64,000 nt of DNA from Nyssa sinensis (taxonomy: Eukaryota; Streptophyta; Magnoliopsida; Cornales; Nyssaceae): the NCBI GenBank assembly GCA_008638375.1, contig CM018035.1:981501-1045500 (forward strand), read 5' to 3'. A model generated the notes under the pieces. It saw only the letters and a program-made list of their open reading frames with translations, had not been told where the DNA came from and searched no databases. How positions within the stretch are numbered: the stretch's first letter is position 1; each line of letters starts with the position of its first letter. This document shows positions 47,027 to 61,500 of this stretch, one piece after another. Position numbers and translations under genes: made by a program.

Positions 47027-48574
47027 AGATAGCAAAGCCTGCCTTCCAGTGATGATTTACAACATTTCTAACAACACTGGCATTTTCATAGGCTAACTTG
47101 GAGGCTATCATACAGAGGTCCATAAGAGCCCGATCTCCGATTTCTACTCGAATGATTCTCTGTCCAGAAGCAGGTTCACTGATTTCTTCCATTAAAAGAT
47201 TGCTCTTGTATAGGTCTATTCTCCCATCTAAATGCCCGATTGCACTTACGAAAGTCTCCGAGTCTCTCCGTGGCATCACCACCTTTCCTGCTTAATCGGC
47301 ACCATTACATTAACAGATCAATTTTATATCGCTGCCAAAAGAAAGAGTACTGCAATTCTTTCAAATGTGAAGTATAGGGTACTTTTTCATATAGACGTAG
47401 AGTTAGGGCAACTTCAATAACTTGCATATTATTTCCCCCCTCTTTTTTCCTAGGCTGAACTGTGCATATCATTCAGTTACATACAATTTGAACATAAACA
47501 AAATTCCCTAAATGCAAAAAATTCAAAAATTTAGAAAGCATACTTTTTTTTATAATTAAAAATTTGGAAAGCATACTCAATTCACTGATTTCCCTAATTG
47601 TTGCATACAAGTCAAGGATCACATTAACCCTCTTCTGATGTAACAAGCAATGGCTTAAATTGAAAATTTCTTCTATTATTGACAACTATTCCTCAAAGTT
47701 CTCTGAAATAGTTATTATCAACAATATCTTTTTTTTGGTTTCATGAAAAATATTTTGTTTAAATCCCAAAATTCAAATCATTCACAAGATTATACAATAC
47801 TGTAACTCCAATCTCAACCTAGCCAAAAAAAGTAACTCCAATCTCGCCAGGTTTACAATGTCTATATAATCATGTAGAGCATTAAACATTAGACTGCTAT
47901 TGAAATCATGTGTTCTCAAAATCAAAATATGCACTTCCAAAACAGTACCTCAGAGGCTCAGACAAAGATCAGTCTCACAACAGAAAGCCACCATCAACAT
48001 TGAAATGGCGCAAGTAGTCAGGGAAGAAAATATAATCAATCTACATTATTGAACCTATAGGTCCAAGCATGACATATGATATAGGTTTAAACCCACGCTA
48101 TTACAAACTACGTCAACACCCCAATAATAGCCCGTTTGCATGTATAATAGAACTCGCGTATACATATATATATATATATATTTGTGTATATATGTATAAT
48201 ATGAAGTGTTGAATAAGAAAGTTACCGTGGAGGAGGTTGTAGAGTAGACCGAGGAGGTTGCCATTTTCGGAGAGGAGATTGAGAAGGAACTCCACAATGT
48301 AGCCGGTCCACTCCATGGGCTTGCCAAAAAGGGCTATGATCTTGCGAACTATGATTGACACAAATATCACCCATCGGTGGTCAGGCGTCACTCCACCGCC
48401 ACCCAATAACGCTTCGGCGACGAAGTCGTGGTCAGAACTTTCTAGAAATTTAGCACCGCTAGCTTTGTTGGACAATACCAAGAACCGGAAAAGGTCTCCG
48501 ATACCACCATTTTCAGGACGAAAAATCAGATACCTGAAACTTTCAGAAGACGTCTGATTATATTCAAAAGCCAT
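45185..48574 (-). CDS. OBL1: Class-3 triacylglycerol lipase, OBL1-like
   Basis: OBL1-type lipases sit on lipid droplets and hydrolyse triacylglycerol. There are five exons from the 5' end: 48226-48574, 47043-47287, 46858-46891, 45870-46623 and 45185-45428. The protein starts MAFEYNQTSSESFRYL and has a hydrophobic N-terminal stretch. It continues with LILISFRGTEPFDADDW, the nucleophile elbow FIVTGHSLGGALA, and YCNDLVPRLPYDD with the likely catalytic Asp. It ends GLALPGISAHSPVDYVNS-VRLGRESTI, whose His is the likely third catalytic residue. Three single extra bases break the frame: between 46263 and 46373, near 45879-45888, and near 45265-45277. Allowing for them, phases join to about 540 aa, a normal size. 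Intron 2 uses a GC donor (AAG, then GCAGGC). It is convergent with the ATPase gene. Confidence 0.93.
46975..47022. repeat. (GA)n microsatellite in lipase intron 2
   Basis: A long GA run lies about 20 bp beyond the 3' end of exon 2, close to the GC donor site. Confidence 0.9.
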
Positions 48575-48671
48575 TGCTCACTCTTCTCTCTCTGGAAACT
48601 TCTATAGAGGGTGTTCTAGATTCTTGAGAAAATTATGAATATTTGATGGAATATTTTGCATTGGGATTGGG

Positions 48672-48680
48672 AATTTATAG
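48672..48680 (-). promoter_or_regulatory. TATA box of the lipase gene
   Basis: The minus strand reads CTATAAATT about 98 bp before the ATG, a suitable distance for a TATA-driven promoter with a short leader. Confidence 0.5.
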
Positions 48681-48689
48681 GTTCCATCC

Positions 48690-51600
48690 CAAGTATTATT
48701 AGTAGAAGAAGGGACCATCAGATATTGTAACAGATTGCGGTTACGAGACCCCACGGCCGAAATTCTCATCAACCATGACGACTTGCAATCTATGTCCTTC
48801 TGGACTACTCAAATTACCGGAATCCCCTCTTCTGCGAATCTCCAACGGTTGTCTCAATGTGGGCCAATTGATGACTTACACCTCAGTCCATCATTTATGG
48901 CACTGGTAGATAATTTGATGGAGTAAAATTTTTATCAAATTTTTTTATTCGTGTCAACTAAGTCTCTTAAAATATATATATATATATATATATATACATG
49001 TGAATGCTAATTAACTAAGTATTGTGATATTAGTTAATTAAGTTTTTTAATATTATTTAACTAAATTTTTTGGTACTAGTTAATTAAGTCTTTCTAATTT
49101 ACTTGACATGATTAATATTAAGTAGTTGAATTTATTGACACTAAAAAACGTAAATTTATTATAAACTAAATTGTTCACGCTAACAAATAAATTTTTTTTT
49201 TACAAAATGTTATAGTATAAATAGTATTATTCAATTTAATTTTATTCAAGTATTAGTGAGAGAAATGAAACCCACGGAAAATAGATATCGGCATCATTTT
49301 AATATTTGACCTTATTTCATATAATTATTCAATAAATAGTAACTAAATTATGCTAAGACCATTTCTAAAAAAGCCTTTAAAAATAAGGTTTCGAATCTGT
49401 TCTTGCTATTTCATATATAAATTTGATACTTTCATATTTGCGTAGTTTTAAAATTTAGCTATCGAGTAGAAATAGAAAACTTTAATATTTTAGTATTTTT
49501 TTTTATTATTTATTACGACTATTTTTACACTTTTATAATTATTTTATAACTGGTATATTATTAGAGATAAATTCACCAAAGAATTTCTTCTCAATTTTTT
49601 TAAAAAAGTCTCAAGCTTGTTGTAATTCGACTTAGAACTAGTAATTCATTATTTAATGGATCTTTTCGTTCTAATATTATATATGAGAGTTACCAATATT
49701 TATTGAATCATTCATTTTTGTTTATTTGTGATTGTTGTGCAATTACAATTTTGAGTTTTTTTTAAAAATAATTCATTATTTTTACTATTATATATATATA
49801 TATATTTAAATCAGGAATTACTTATCCCAAATTTATTATATTTTCAAAAAAAATTACCTTAAATTTTATTTTATTTTTGTTCTCTTAATTCTATAATCTA
49901 ACTCATAGGAGTGTAGCGCCAGTGGATGGGGAGGCGTATCGTAAATCTGAAAATTGTTCATTCGAGTTTTTACGCTTTTCTTGACTTACTGGGTACAGGA
50001 ATGTGAAATCGTTTTATGCACCCTTAGATGAGATTATTCTAAGTTAAAGGTTTGAGACATCCCATGTGGAAAAAAAAAGTTCATAATCTAGATACGTCAT
50101 TGTCTAGTTAGTCACTATTTTGAGTATTTTATGGATTAATGCTATGTGATTTGCCTTGTATTTTCAAATATACAATATATTTAGTAAAACTAATTTAGAG
50201 TTATTTTTTGAAAATATAATTTTGTGCATTTAAAAAACAAAATCGATCGTTTGTTTACGTTTTCAAAAACAGATTTATAATTTAAAACCCGGGATACGTA
50301 TTTGATAAGTTATTAATTTTATTTTTTTTAATTTAGATTATCATATTTAAATACATTTTTACGGTTTTTAAAAAATTAATTATAAAAATTTTAACAATAT
50401 TTTTTAAAAAATTATATCTGAATCACTATCTAAGCACAATAGAAGTCTTAAATTTTTCAAGTGTCTTAGAATTTTCTAATTGTATCTATAAATGAAAAAT
50501 ATTTAAAGTCGTGAAATAAAGTAATTTGAAAGTCGGTTTTTTGTGCTCCAAGCCTCCAAAAACTTTGACGTATACATATATATATATATATACACACATA
50601 TATACATGTGTGTGTGTACATTTAACAATATTATGGGGACTTACTAAAACACAGCACAATGAAGAGATTAGGTCCCCTTGGCAATGCGTGGACGTATTGA
50701 GATTTGATGATGGGAAAAAAAAAAAAAAAGATTAGATAGGGGGCGGGCGGGAAAACCAAGTGAACAGAAAATAATGTCGGGTCCATTCATAATCCGTCCC
50801 TTTCTCGGTTTTCATTGTGGAATACTGGATAAGATGCTCAAATCATCCTGTTTTACAGTTTCTGCATTGCAAATGGCCCAGCCAACAGTTTATTGTGTCT
50901 GGTTTTATCTATTTGATTATTGGTTCGGGTCAAGGCTAGTAAGATAGTCCCGGCCCAACCTATGCTGAGACTCAGCCCATCAGTTGCTATGACTACATTT
51001 TGATGGGCCGATACAATTTGAGATTGGGTCATCCCTCTTTGACAGTGTTGGCCCATCATAAGCCCATTGTATGATGTAACCTTCAGACACATCGCACCAC
51101 CACCATCACGTCACATGGTCATTTGTCGGTCGAAGCGATCATATCGGCAATTTAAGTCTCATTGAGATGCTATTGTTTTATTATAGTCATTGAGATGCTA
51201 AATGCCTAAATCTGCCACATTTTTACTCTTCCCCATCAAACATGGTGGTCCAACTATTGGGTCCATTTGCATTGCCCACTCAAAGATAATTCGAGGTTTA
51301 AAAGTTATGCGTACGATAAGAATTGGGAATCCAATTTAAGTTAATTTCATAAAAAATAATACTAAGTTTACTAAAAAATTTATAAAAAATGTAATATAAT
51401 ACTACAAATTTGTAAAAAAAAATTATTTTAATAAAATTTAAAAGCAAAACTAACGTTACTCTTATATAAAAATATGTATATTTATACTATTCAGATAAAG
51501 TATCGATTCTACATATAACATGTTATCTAACCACTGTGATTATTAAACCAGAATCATCAAGTAATTTTTCCTATCTAATATCAAAAGCCACTACAAAACA

Positions 51601-52100
51601 TGCTGAGTCAACCAAGACAAATACGCCACCGCCACAGGGGACAAGGATTTGTGCCAAGTGCCCACAGCTACTCACGTCACAAATATGGTATTGTGACAAC
51701 ACTGGAACACCTAACCCATTACACCAAAAGATGAAAAAAGATATATATATATATATATATATATATGATGTTATTATGCAAAAAAATAATTTTTTATAAC
51801 TCAAATCAATTTACTCATATAAATTTATTTATATGATATGTAATGATTTAATTGATTGTAAATTTTTAATTTTTAATTTTTAACTTTATTCTATTTTCAC
51901 ATTTTAAATCACGTCACGTCATAAAATATTACTCGCGAGAAGAAGCCTTCTCCAATACGTGGCGGGTTATCCTCTGTCTACGTGCCTGTCAAGTGACACT
52001 CTAGTCTGTCAACACCACACCCCCTCCCTTATTCATTTATTAATTTATTTTCTTTCAAATTATATTTTGTTTCGTAGCCCGTTACTTCACTGCCATGTCT

Positions 52101-52138
<38 letters not shown>

Positions 52139-53919
52139 CTCGTCATTTCTAACCAAGAAAAAACAAAATTTAAAAAATTGAAAGAAAAAAATAAAAGTTA
52201 AGATGAAATTATAAATTTTATAGATATATATATATATATTTTTAAGAATTGATAACGAGATATGATTATGATCACGCCAATAAGTTATATATAAGCATTG
52301 CTTTAACTTTTTTTAATTTCTATTAAAGGTCTAAACTTTATTTAATTATCATAGGGTTTATTGTCAAAATAGTATCGTAGACTTCAAAATTTAGAGTGAA
52401 AGAAAACACAAAGACATGCTAAATTTAGATTTAATTAATTATAATTATAATAATAATTTCAATAAACTTAATTTACAAAATTGATTACTATCTACGAAAT
52501 TCTCTTGTTAAATAATTATACAATAAACTCAAATATGTCATGTAATCATAACAGAATAATTAAAATAAGAATGGCATTGTAATTTTATGTGAGAAATTCT
52601 AATAGTGAATAAAATTTAATAATTGTAAAAAAATTATTAATCAATAATAAATACAGTAAAAATATACAAAGATAATTTTTAAATAATTAATCTATCACAA
52701 ACTTGTTTATTTTATTTTATTTTTATGAATAATTAGTATTTTATAGCTACAACACAATCTATAATTAAATAATAACAAGCCAAGATAATAAATTAATTCG
52801 AATTACACACACACAAAAAAAAAAAATACATAATATACTAGTGTGTTTAATGGACTTACAATTCGAAAGGAATGAATGACATTACTTAATATGTAAAATA
52901 TAGTTGCTTTTTACTTGAAGAGAAGCCATTTCTTCAAGAAATCACCCTCACCTAATATTTGATGCTACTCGGCCAATGGCCCAGTGCATGTATTGGTGGG
53001 GCCCTTCTCTCTCTCTATATATATATAACTATTACCTTCAACTACTGAATGACAGCAAAGTTAGAGAGAGAGAGAGATTTGGGAAATCCGCGATATAGAC
53101 ACATATGATGATAGACAATATTCTTAATTACTTCAAGAGTTTGCTTTAATAACTTCAACTCTTTGAATTTAAGGAAGAGTGAAACGGGAGAAACTACTGT
53201 TGATTGCGAGAAACAGGAGAGAGTTTGTTTGTTTGTGATCAACGTTCAACGTTAATGGAGTTGAAAGTTGAAAATGGAAGGGCAAGTTCTGGCTATGGCT
53301 GGCATCAATGACGACAGACAGGAATTTTACCTAGCACTAAAATCAATCCGTTGAGCAGTAATGATCTCTTGATTTTTATTTTTTATACAATATTAAAAAA
53401 AAACTACTCTCACACTAATTACATAAAAAATAAATACTTACATCAATTATATAAGAATTTGATTCTTAATTATTCTTTAATTCTAACAGTATTTACACAT
53501 ATAATACTACTAAAATTACTATAAATTTGCATTAGACTCGGGCAAAGCTAAATTCATAGAATGACAAATTAAAAGAAGGAAACTCCCCCTCAAATATACC
53601 AACATAACATCTTTACACTTACAGTGATAAACTCAATATTTTGTTGATTGTACATTAATGCTATATTTGTTTGCCGGCTTGAGAAGGAGAATTGATATAT
53701 TAATTCTCGTAATCTTGTAAAGTCAGTGTTTAGTATAAAAAAATGAGGTTCACTAATAGTACCGAAAGTAAACAATGATCCATAACATGAATAAAATAAT
53801 AAAAGGTGAGAGGTGAGATTACTAATCCCATCACTATTAATAAAGGAATACCTAATCTATCCTTATCAAATTCATAAAACAAACACGGCCTAAAGATTGG
53901 GTACGTGCTATGGTCTGGT

Positions 53920-53950
<31 letters not shown>

Positions 53951-54480
53951 TATTAACATTCCAAAAGAAGGCCAAAAGTTTATCACAGTGAAGTCCACTC
54001 TAACAATGATTCAAAAATTTATTCAAATTTACACTCAAATTTGAGTAAAAGTCTCATTTGAGTCTGATACTCTCCAACAATTTATCAATAGTTTGTAATC
54101 ATTATAAATTTGAGTTTATAAATAATATTTTGTAAATTTGAGTTTAAATTTGAGTAAAAATAATTTGATATGAGTTTGAGTTTACTGCATAAAAGATTTT
54201 TTTAAAATTTCGACTTAAAATTAAATTTAAGTTTAAGTTTGATTCACTGCTAGAGATGTCAATCGACTAGAATTGAAAGAAAATATATATAAACTTAATT
54301 TATTTTGTAAATGTAGTGAGAAAAACAAAGATAATTAGAATTAAGTTGTTTTTCTTATTTGGCTATTAAACAATTAGGTAAAAAACTAATGAAGAAAGAA
54401 AAAAGAAATTATATGGTATATTTTATTTTCAGTTATTGATAATTTAAAAGAAATTAATTTTTATTTAAATAACAAAAAAA
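48690..54480. other. Large intergenic region, no gene recognised
   Basis: This region is very AT-rich with TA microsatellites at about 48975-48997, 51742-51766 and 52101-52134. At 50870-51070 several GGCCCA/TGGGCC motifs cluster, the kind seen in promoters of growth-related plant genes, yet I see no gene beside them. Short frames on both strands are low-complexity or chance. Confidence 0.5.
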
Positions 54481-54483
54481 TTA

Positions 54484-54746
54484 CTCCCTCCGTCCCGAAT
54501 TAATAATCTCTTTTGGAAAAACTAACTTTTTATTTTTGACAATCATTTAATACTTTTGCACTTGATTAAGAGGATAAATTTACCAAACTAACATTCATTC
54601 ATATTGAGTAGTACATTCACATTAAATTTGATGAGGATAATTTAAAAATTTCACAATTATTTATACATTAATTTTTTAAACATGACTCTTATTATGAAAC
54701 ATCTCAAAATGGAAATAAGGGACTTTTTAATTCGGGACAGATGAAG
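54484..54746. mobile_element. Stowaway-type MITE
   Basis: The left end CTCCCTCCGTCCCGAATT is the classic Stowaway terminus. The right end AATTCGGGACAGATGAAG is its imperfect inverse. The dinucleotide TA flanks both sides (54482-54483 and 54747-54748), the expected target. The 263-bp element has no coding frame. Confidence 0.8.
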
Positions 54747-55297
54747 TATATTTTTTTTCTTGAGATGCACCTATTTTCTTTCAATTATTTGACAATTACA
54801 TAATTTATCTCATATTTTTTAAAATTATATTAATTTATTTTTATAATATAAAATTTGTTAATGACCGTGTTAATTAATGTAATATCATAATCGATAATTA
54901 TCAAATATTATACTATGTTAATGTGATTACATTTTTTTTTTTTCTCTTTTTAATTCGTTAGCTTTGGTAGATCTGAGATGACTAAAAGTTAACGGCTTTG
55001 GCTCATTCTTTACGGGAGTCACGTGCTCTCTCCTATTTTCAAGCAAAAACAGTGCACTGGAAACTAATCTCACTGTGAAATCAATAAATCATACGAAAAG
55101 TTCAAAATTTTCTTGACCAATTTTTTGGGCTAAGTCTTGAACAGTTGGTTCTACTTCTACAGAATGGCAATAATGACCAGAAAGGAAAAGAAATCATGTA
55201 ATCTCACCGAAAGCTTGTTTTTCCTTATTCTATTCAAGGATAAACATTAAGAGAGAGAGAGAGTACAACAGGCACATATTTTGTATATCTACTATAT

Positions 55298-55307
55298 CTA
55301 TATATAC
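55298..55307 (+). promoter_or_regulatory. Candidate TATA box of the SRF gene
   Basis: CTATATATAC lies about 220 bp before the ATG at 55527. Other TA-rich motifs are close by, so this is a weak call. Confidence 0.3.
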
Positions 55308-55526
55308 TAGTATAAAGAAAGGTTTTCTGTGGCGTTGGATTCTTCTTGCAGATCGTGCCTGCCAGCTTTGTTAGCATGGGTACACAAAGTATAAACTCTG
55401 TTTAGAGAGAAAAAGAAAAAAAGGACAAAAAAAATTTACTTTAGAAAAACAAGGAAAGAAAGGGGGTTGATACAACTTTTCTGCTCTCTTCTGAAGAGGG
55501 GGCGATTTTGGAGGAAGAGAAAAAGA

Positions 55527-58500
55527 ATGTGGGAGATGGGGGAGGTGATGCTGCTATTATTCATCGGCATTTTGGTGTGGGGGCCGAGCTCCATCAATGG
55601 CGACACAAATTCATCGGACGGTCTGCTCTTCTCCTCAATCTTCCAAATTACTATGTTTCCAACAACTTTATACACACACACAAATATATGTCCATACAGA
55701 ATATATGTTTTTTTTTTTTCTGCTTTGGGCTATTTTTTTCGCTGCATTTGTAAAGAACATTATAGGATAATTATGGGGAAATCACTTCTTAAAATGATTG
55801 AAAAATGATTCATTTTTCATGTCAGAATCCTGATTCAAGTAGAGTGTTTTCAGTTTTGTTTCGGTTCTTCTTCTCTGTTAGCTATACTTAGAATGTCACA
55901 GCCAGTAAAGTGGCTAGGTTTCAACAAAGATTTTTAGCTTGGTGGTGGGTGTTGTGATAATGATAACTAGGTATATGACTTACTAAAAAAACTAGGTTTT
56001 TGGCTGTAAATCTCAATGAACATTTTTTCCAACACAAACGAACGTTAATTAATTGTAGTATCAAGAACATGAGGACACTCTTACTGATGTGATGAGTTAT
56101 TTGGGGGTCCTTAGCCTGACCCAGTCAATTTTACTGATGCATTAAGAGGTAAGTTTTGTAATTTTTCATTTCTGATGGGGTTACCTGGGTTGGAGGAGGG
56201 TGTTATAGAGAGGATAATAATCCCCAGACTGATATGTTGAAAATTCCTGCTTATAATCATAAAAGCTTAAACAAAAAAATTTTAAAAAAATCACAGAGGC
56301 TGGCTTTAAGGGCAACTATGGCGTTATTGTACTGTGGAGATACATTAGTTGATCCCTAAAACACTTTGATTCAAGAATGCCTAGCACTTACTGGGAGCCC
56401 AACTTCGGAAATTGTCAGGTTCGACATAATGCTGGGGAAATTAAAGCATGTGCTGATTATTAAGTCATGTTTGATGGATAGATAGCATTGACAGCACTGT
56501 CCTGAGCCCTCAGTCTGTTTCTTCCCTTAACCTGAGAGGGACTAAGCACCCTATGCCTTTTGCTTCTTTATGCAATATAAGGAATTAATTAGGATAATTT
56601 CTTCCTTGGTAATTCTACAATTTTTTTTTTTAATGATAACCGAGATCTGCCAACCACGGGTCCTCTGGCTGTGTGGCTGCCAGAGAAAACTCTGGACATA
56701 CAACCACACTCCCAAGAATCACATATTACTTAAGTTGGGACTCGACTGAGACCTTCCATTTGAGCTAATCCCAGGAGTTACTAATTTTACATTCTTGATG
56801 TAGAAGAAATATTGGTTAGGACTAAAACTTAGTTGTTTGTGGGTTGCATTGCTTGGCCTTTCCCTGGCCCCAATCTATGTTTACCTTTTAAAACTAAGAG
56901 AGCCTTATCCTCGATAAATTATAATCTATCCCTAAATCATTGGCCATTACCAGTGGTCCTGCTAATCGGTCCTAGGAGGGGTGGGCAGAATATAAATCTA
57001 ATCTTTAGTATTATTTGGCTCAAAGTGGATGCTCTCAGGCTCAAATCTGCATGCTCAAACTTGGCAGCCCGACCTTTTCCCATTGCACCAAGCAATGGCA
57101 CCTATAATGCATGAATCAGCAACTCAAATCCTGGTTCAAAGTTGGACTTCTTTCCGGAGAAATGATCAAATGATATAATAATACTACTTGTGGCATGTTT
57201 GGTGTACAGCCTCTGTTCTCAGGATCATCTATAGCAGTCTGAATTCACCATTACAACTAACCAAATGGAACTCAACTGGCTGGTGATCCATGTGGGGAGT
57301 CTTGGAAAGGCATTACCTGCTCAGGCTCCGCAGTTACAGAAATGTGATTTTCTGTTTTCCCTTTCATTTCCTCATGCATGTTGTCCTCAGACATCGCTGC
57401 TGCTGCTGCTGCTCTCTGATATATATTCTGCTTTTAATTTTTTACCAGCACACTACCAGGTCTTGGACTTTCTGGGTCAATGGGATTCCAGCTTTCAAGT
57501 TTGACATCTTTAACTATCTTGTAAGATCAATAGCCTTTTATGATGTCGTCATGGTTTCTTTTTCTTTCCCCCCCCCCCCCCCCGACATCTATTTTTCTTG
57601 ATGTGGTGTTTTGACTGAATATTGCAGAGACATAAGCAATAATAATCTTGGAAACCAGATACCCTATCAGCTTCCTCCAAACTTGCAGCAACTGTATGCT
57701 TCATGTGTCCAAATTTTTCTGGGTCTTTTATTTTTTTCTTTTTGGTTACGATTTTCATTAGCAATTCTCTTATAATGCAGAAATCTAGCTGAAAATGGCT
57801 TCAATGGAGCCATCCCTTATTCCATATCTCAGATGACTTCTCTTAAATATCTGTTAGTCAAAATACTCAGATCTGGATTATCTTTCTGTTCTTTTCTTTT
57901 CTTTTCTTTTAATGTAACTTTATTTTATGCTTAACAGTTAACAATAAATGATTACTTTTTTTTGAGTGTAGAAATCTTGGTCACAATCAGCTTCAGGGCG
58001 CACTCGTTGACATATTTGGACAGCTTTCAGCCCTCTCCACATTGTAAGATCTCCTTCCATCAACCTCCAAAATTTGGAAGTTACCTCAGTTCATAGCTTG
58101 ATATAGCTGAGGAGTGCACACTATACAGCATGATTTGGTTTTTTGCATGTCTCATTTTTCTACGCTTTGGTTGTAATTACTTTCCATGACATGAGAGATG
58201 TTGTATTGTGATATATTCTTTTTGATGTTGTATTGTGATATATTCTTTTTGGGAATGGTTATTGCCACTCCTCAAACAACCTCATGCACTCCAAATCATT
58301 AATGAATTTTGGAGTGCAAGAGACCTTTTTGGTACTTTATGGAGTGCCAATAGCTCTCCCCTTCTTCTTTTTATTAAACAAATTAAAACTGCTATTTCTT
58401 TTATTATGTAGTTTAGATTTTTTTTTTTTTATCAGTGTAGTTTAGAAGCTTTTAGAAGTGCCAACCTCCTACAATGGTGGGTTGGGGTTATTCTACTTCT

Positions 58501-61500
58501 CAAAATTTATATTTATTTCTAATTGTAGAGGGGAATTCATCACATATTGATGAAATAGATCATACGAGTAACATATTTTATTGTTGGTGTTTTGTTTTGC
58601 TATAAGGTCAAATGACATTAAACCATTCCATGTTTCAGGGATCTCTCTTTTAATTCTCTGTCGGGTGACCTCCCCAAGAGTTTTAGCAACCTTACAAGTA
58701 TGAACAATATGTAAGTATATTAAATTATTTATCCTGGTGCTAATAATATACGTATCCTGGTAAGTATATTAATTTTGTTGTGGTCATTCATTCCTTGGTT
58801 ATCTTCTTTTTCATGATGCAGGTATTTGCAAAACAACCAGTTTACAGGCACTATTGATGTCCTTGCCAGTCTTCCCCTTGAAAATCTGTGGGTGATCTAT
58901 GCATAAATTACTGCTGATTTAGAGAAGCATGCCTTTTGATTTTCCTTGAAGAAACAATTTATTCGGCCCTTTTACACTGATTGTTGCTTATGTTTTACAG
59001 CAATGTCGAAAATAACCATTTTAGTGGTTGGATTCCTGAACAGTTGAAAAACATAAATCTGCAGTGAGCATTTTGTCCCACATTGATTGTCATTTCTATT
59101 TTTATATTTCTAAGGGAGGCATTTTGAATGTAAGATTCTTAATGCTCATTACAGAAAGAATGGTAACTCATGGAGCTCAGGGCCTGCACCCCCACCTCCA
59201 CCTGGCACGCCTCCAGCCAGCCATGCCAACCGACAGCACAAATCTGGTAGCAGTAACAGGCCATCTGATGGTGGCGGTAGCGGTGGTGGGAGCAAAAAAT
59301 CAGGTATAGGGGGTGGGGGTGTAGCTGGAATAGTGATATCCATTTTAGTTGTTGGGGCTATAGTAGCATTCTTTGTTATGAAGAGAAGGTCCAGGAGGTC
59401 ATCCACAGATGTAGAAAAGCTTGATAATCAGCCTTTCTCTCCCCTTACTTCACATGAGGTGCAAGGTATTGATTTTTCATATATGCATATTCACTTTTTT
59501 TTTTATTATCAGTATATATGCATATTCACATTTTTGTCAAGAATTATCTGAAATTCTCTTCGATCTCTTGCTTATTTTGCGCTTCATGCCGTGGAATTAC
59601 GCTGCTCAATAGACTTTTCATTTGTTGACTTACCTGCCTAGAAAGGATGGGAATGCTTACGTTTAGTTTGATGAACAATGCTGTAAGGTTTGATGTACTT
59701 ATAAGTTAATCTCTACCATTACTTTCTCATCGAGATATTCCTATTTTCACGAGGTTAATTCTTCAACCGATGCTCATTGATATCCATGCTATGTTGGTCA
59801 AGCCTCCTAATTTAGTGACAAATGTAACTGTTTTGCTCATGAGCTATGTCACAGATAGTTACAATTCAACATACTGATTTTATTTTTGAGGGTAATAAAA
59901 ATCAATCTGGGGGTACAAAGTCACTTTTGCTTCATATTTTAATTTTGTTAATATGGGGACTGGGGAGAATTCAAAAAGTTACAGGAAATAACTCCCAGTT
60001 TTTATAGGAGTTAATATATCAAGAAGGTTCAGTTTCATAAGTACTGCTACTCGTTTCATCAAAATCAATGGTTCATAGTTTTGATGAATTGAGCTCGATA
60101 GTCTTATTCATGATTTGGGTCTGTTTCAATATTGTAAAGATGCCCTTTATTTCTTTACATTCACAATTTCTTACTCTGACTTGTTTATTTAAGTTTTCCT
60201 AGATTTTTCATTCATAAATTAGTAGTAGAAAATCAGAAAATGTGTACAAGGTCTAGAATTTAGATAGAAAAATAAAACAAAGTAAAAAAGTGTCACAAAT
60301 GAAAAGCACCAAACTTAAAGAAGAAATGTGACTTGCTGCTGTTCAAAATTAAATCTTTAGAACTCCAACCCAAGTTATAATAGATAAAAAAGGCTTCTTG
60401 AATGTTATAGAATATGTACTTAATTGAAGACTACTCAATGCACCCTCTCTATCTTGTGGTTCATTTCTTTCCATTTATGATAGAGAGCACAGTCAGATAA
60501 TACCTTTTAGTGATGGCTCTTGGTAGCTGCATTTTATCAATTGTGAAGATCATTGTACCTCTATTTGTGTATTAGTATATACAACTGCTTTCATTTCCTT
60601 ACCAGAACAATGTTCATGTAGCTGAGCCCTAAAAAGTAGAGGTAAGGAGTTAATGAGTTGAGCTATATTATTAGGTTTTTGTGCTAAATTGTGATCTTTT
60701 CATGTTAATTTTTCTAGGTATTCATACTTGTTAGAAAGGAAAATATATTTCAAATAAAGAATTAAAGGATCTGAATGTCAGATATGTCAAGAAATTGCTC
60801 TCAAGTGCATACTTCACTAAAACATTAAATGCAGGTTTCAGTGGTGTAATGCTCCTTGATTTATTTCAATTTAGAATACTCAAACCTTCTTTGAGCACTT
60901 GGGTGCCATCAGGTTATCTTAAAAGAAATGTCTGCTAATGAAACTTGGCCTCAGATACTACTCTCTTATGGGGGCTCACTAAAACTTTGTAGCGTTTAAA
61001 TCTTCTTGATACCATGTTAATATTCTAACTTGCATTAGTCTTATCTTATTAGAAGACAATGTTATGTCATTTGATCTGAACTACTTGTGCTTCATATTTG
61101 ATTTGTGTCTGCAACATCATTTTGCAGAGGTGAAGTCTATTCAAGCTTCCTCTGCTATGAACACAAAAATGTTTGAAACTTCAGCTTCAATAAATCTTAG
61201 ACCTCCACCTATTGATCGTAACAAATCATTTGATGAAGATGATTTCTCAAAGAAGCCCATTGTTCCCAAGAAAGTAAATACCGCTCCAATAAATTGTAAA
61301 TCATATTCAATAGCAGACCTGCAGGTGGCTACAGGCAGCTTTAGTATTGAAAATCTCATTGGTGAGGGGTCCATTGGACGTGTTTATTGGGCTCAATTTG
61401 ATGACGGGAAGGTATGCTCTTTTCTCTAATGAATGTGCTGTTGAGTTCAATTCATTTTGTAAATGTAGAACCTTACCTTCATACAGTCTGACCATTCCAG

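Noticed and set aside
47098..47295. Plus-strand frame overlapping lipase exon 2
   Set aside because: It is the antisense shadow of a conserved lipase exon.
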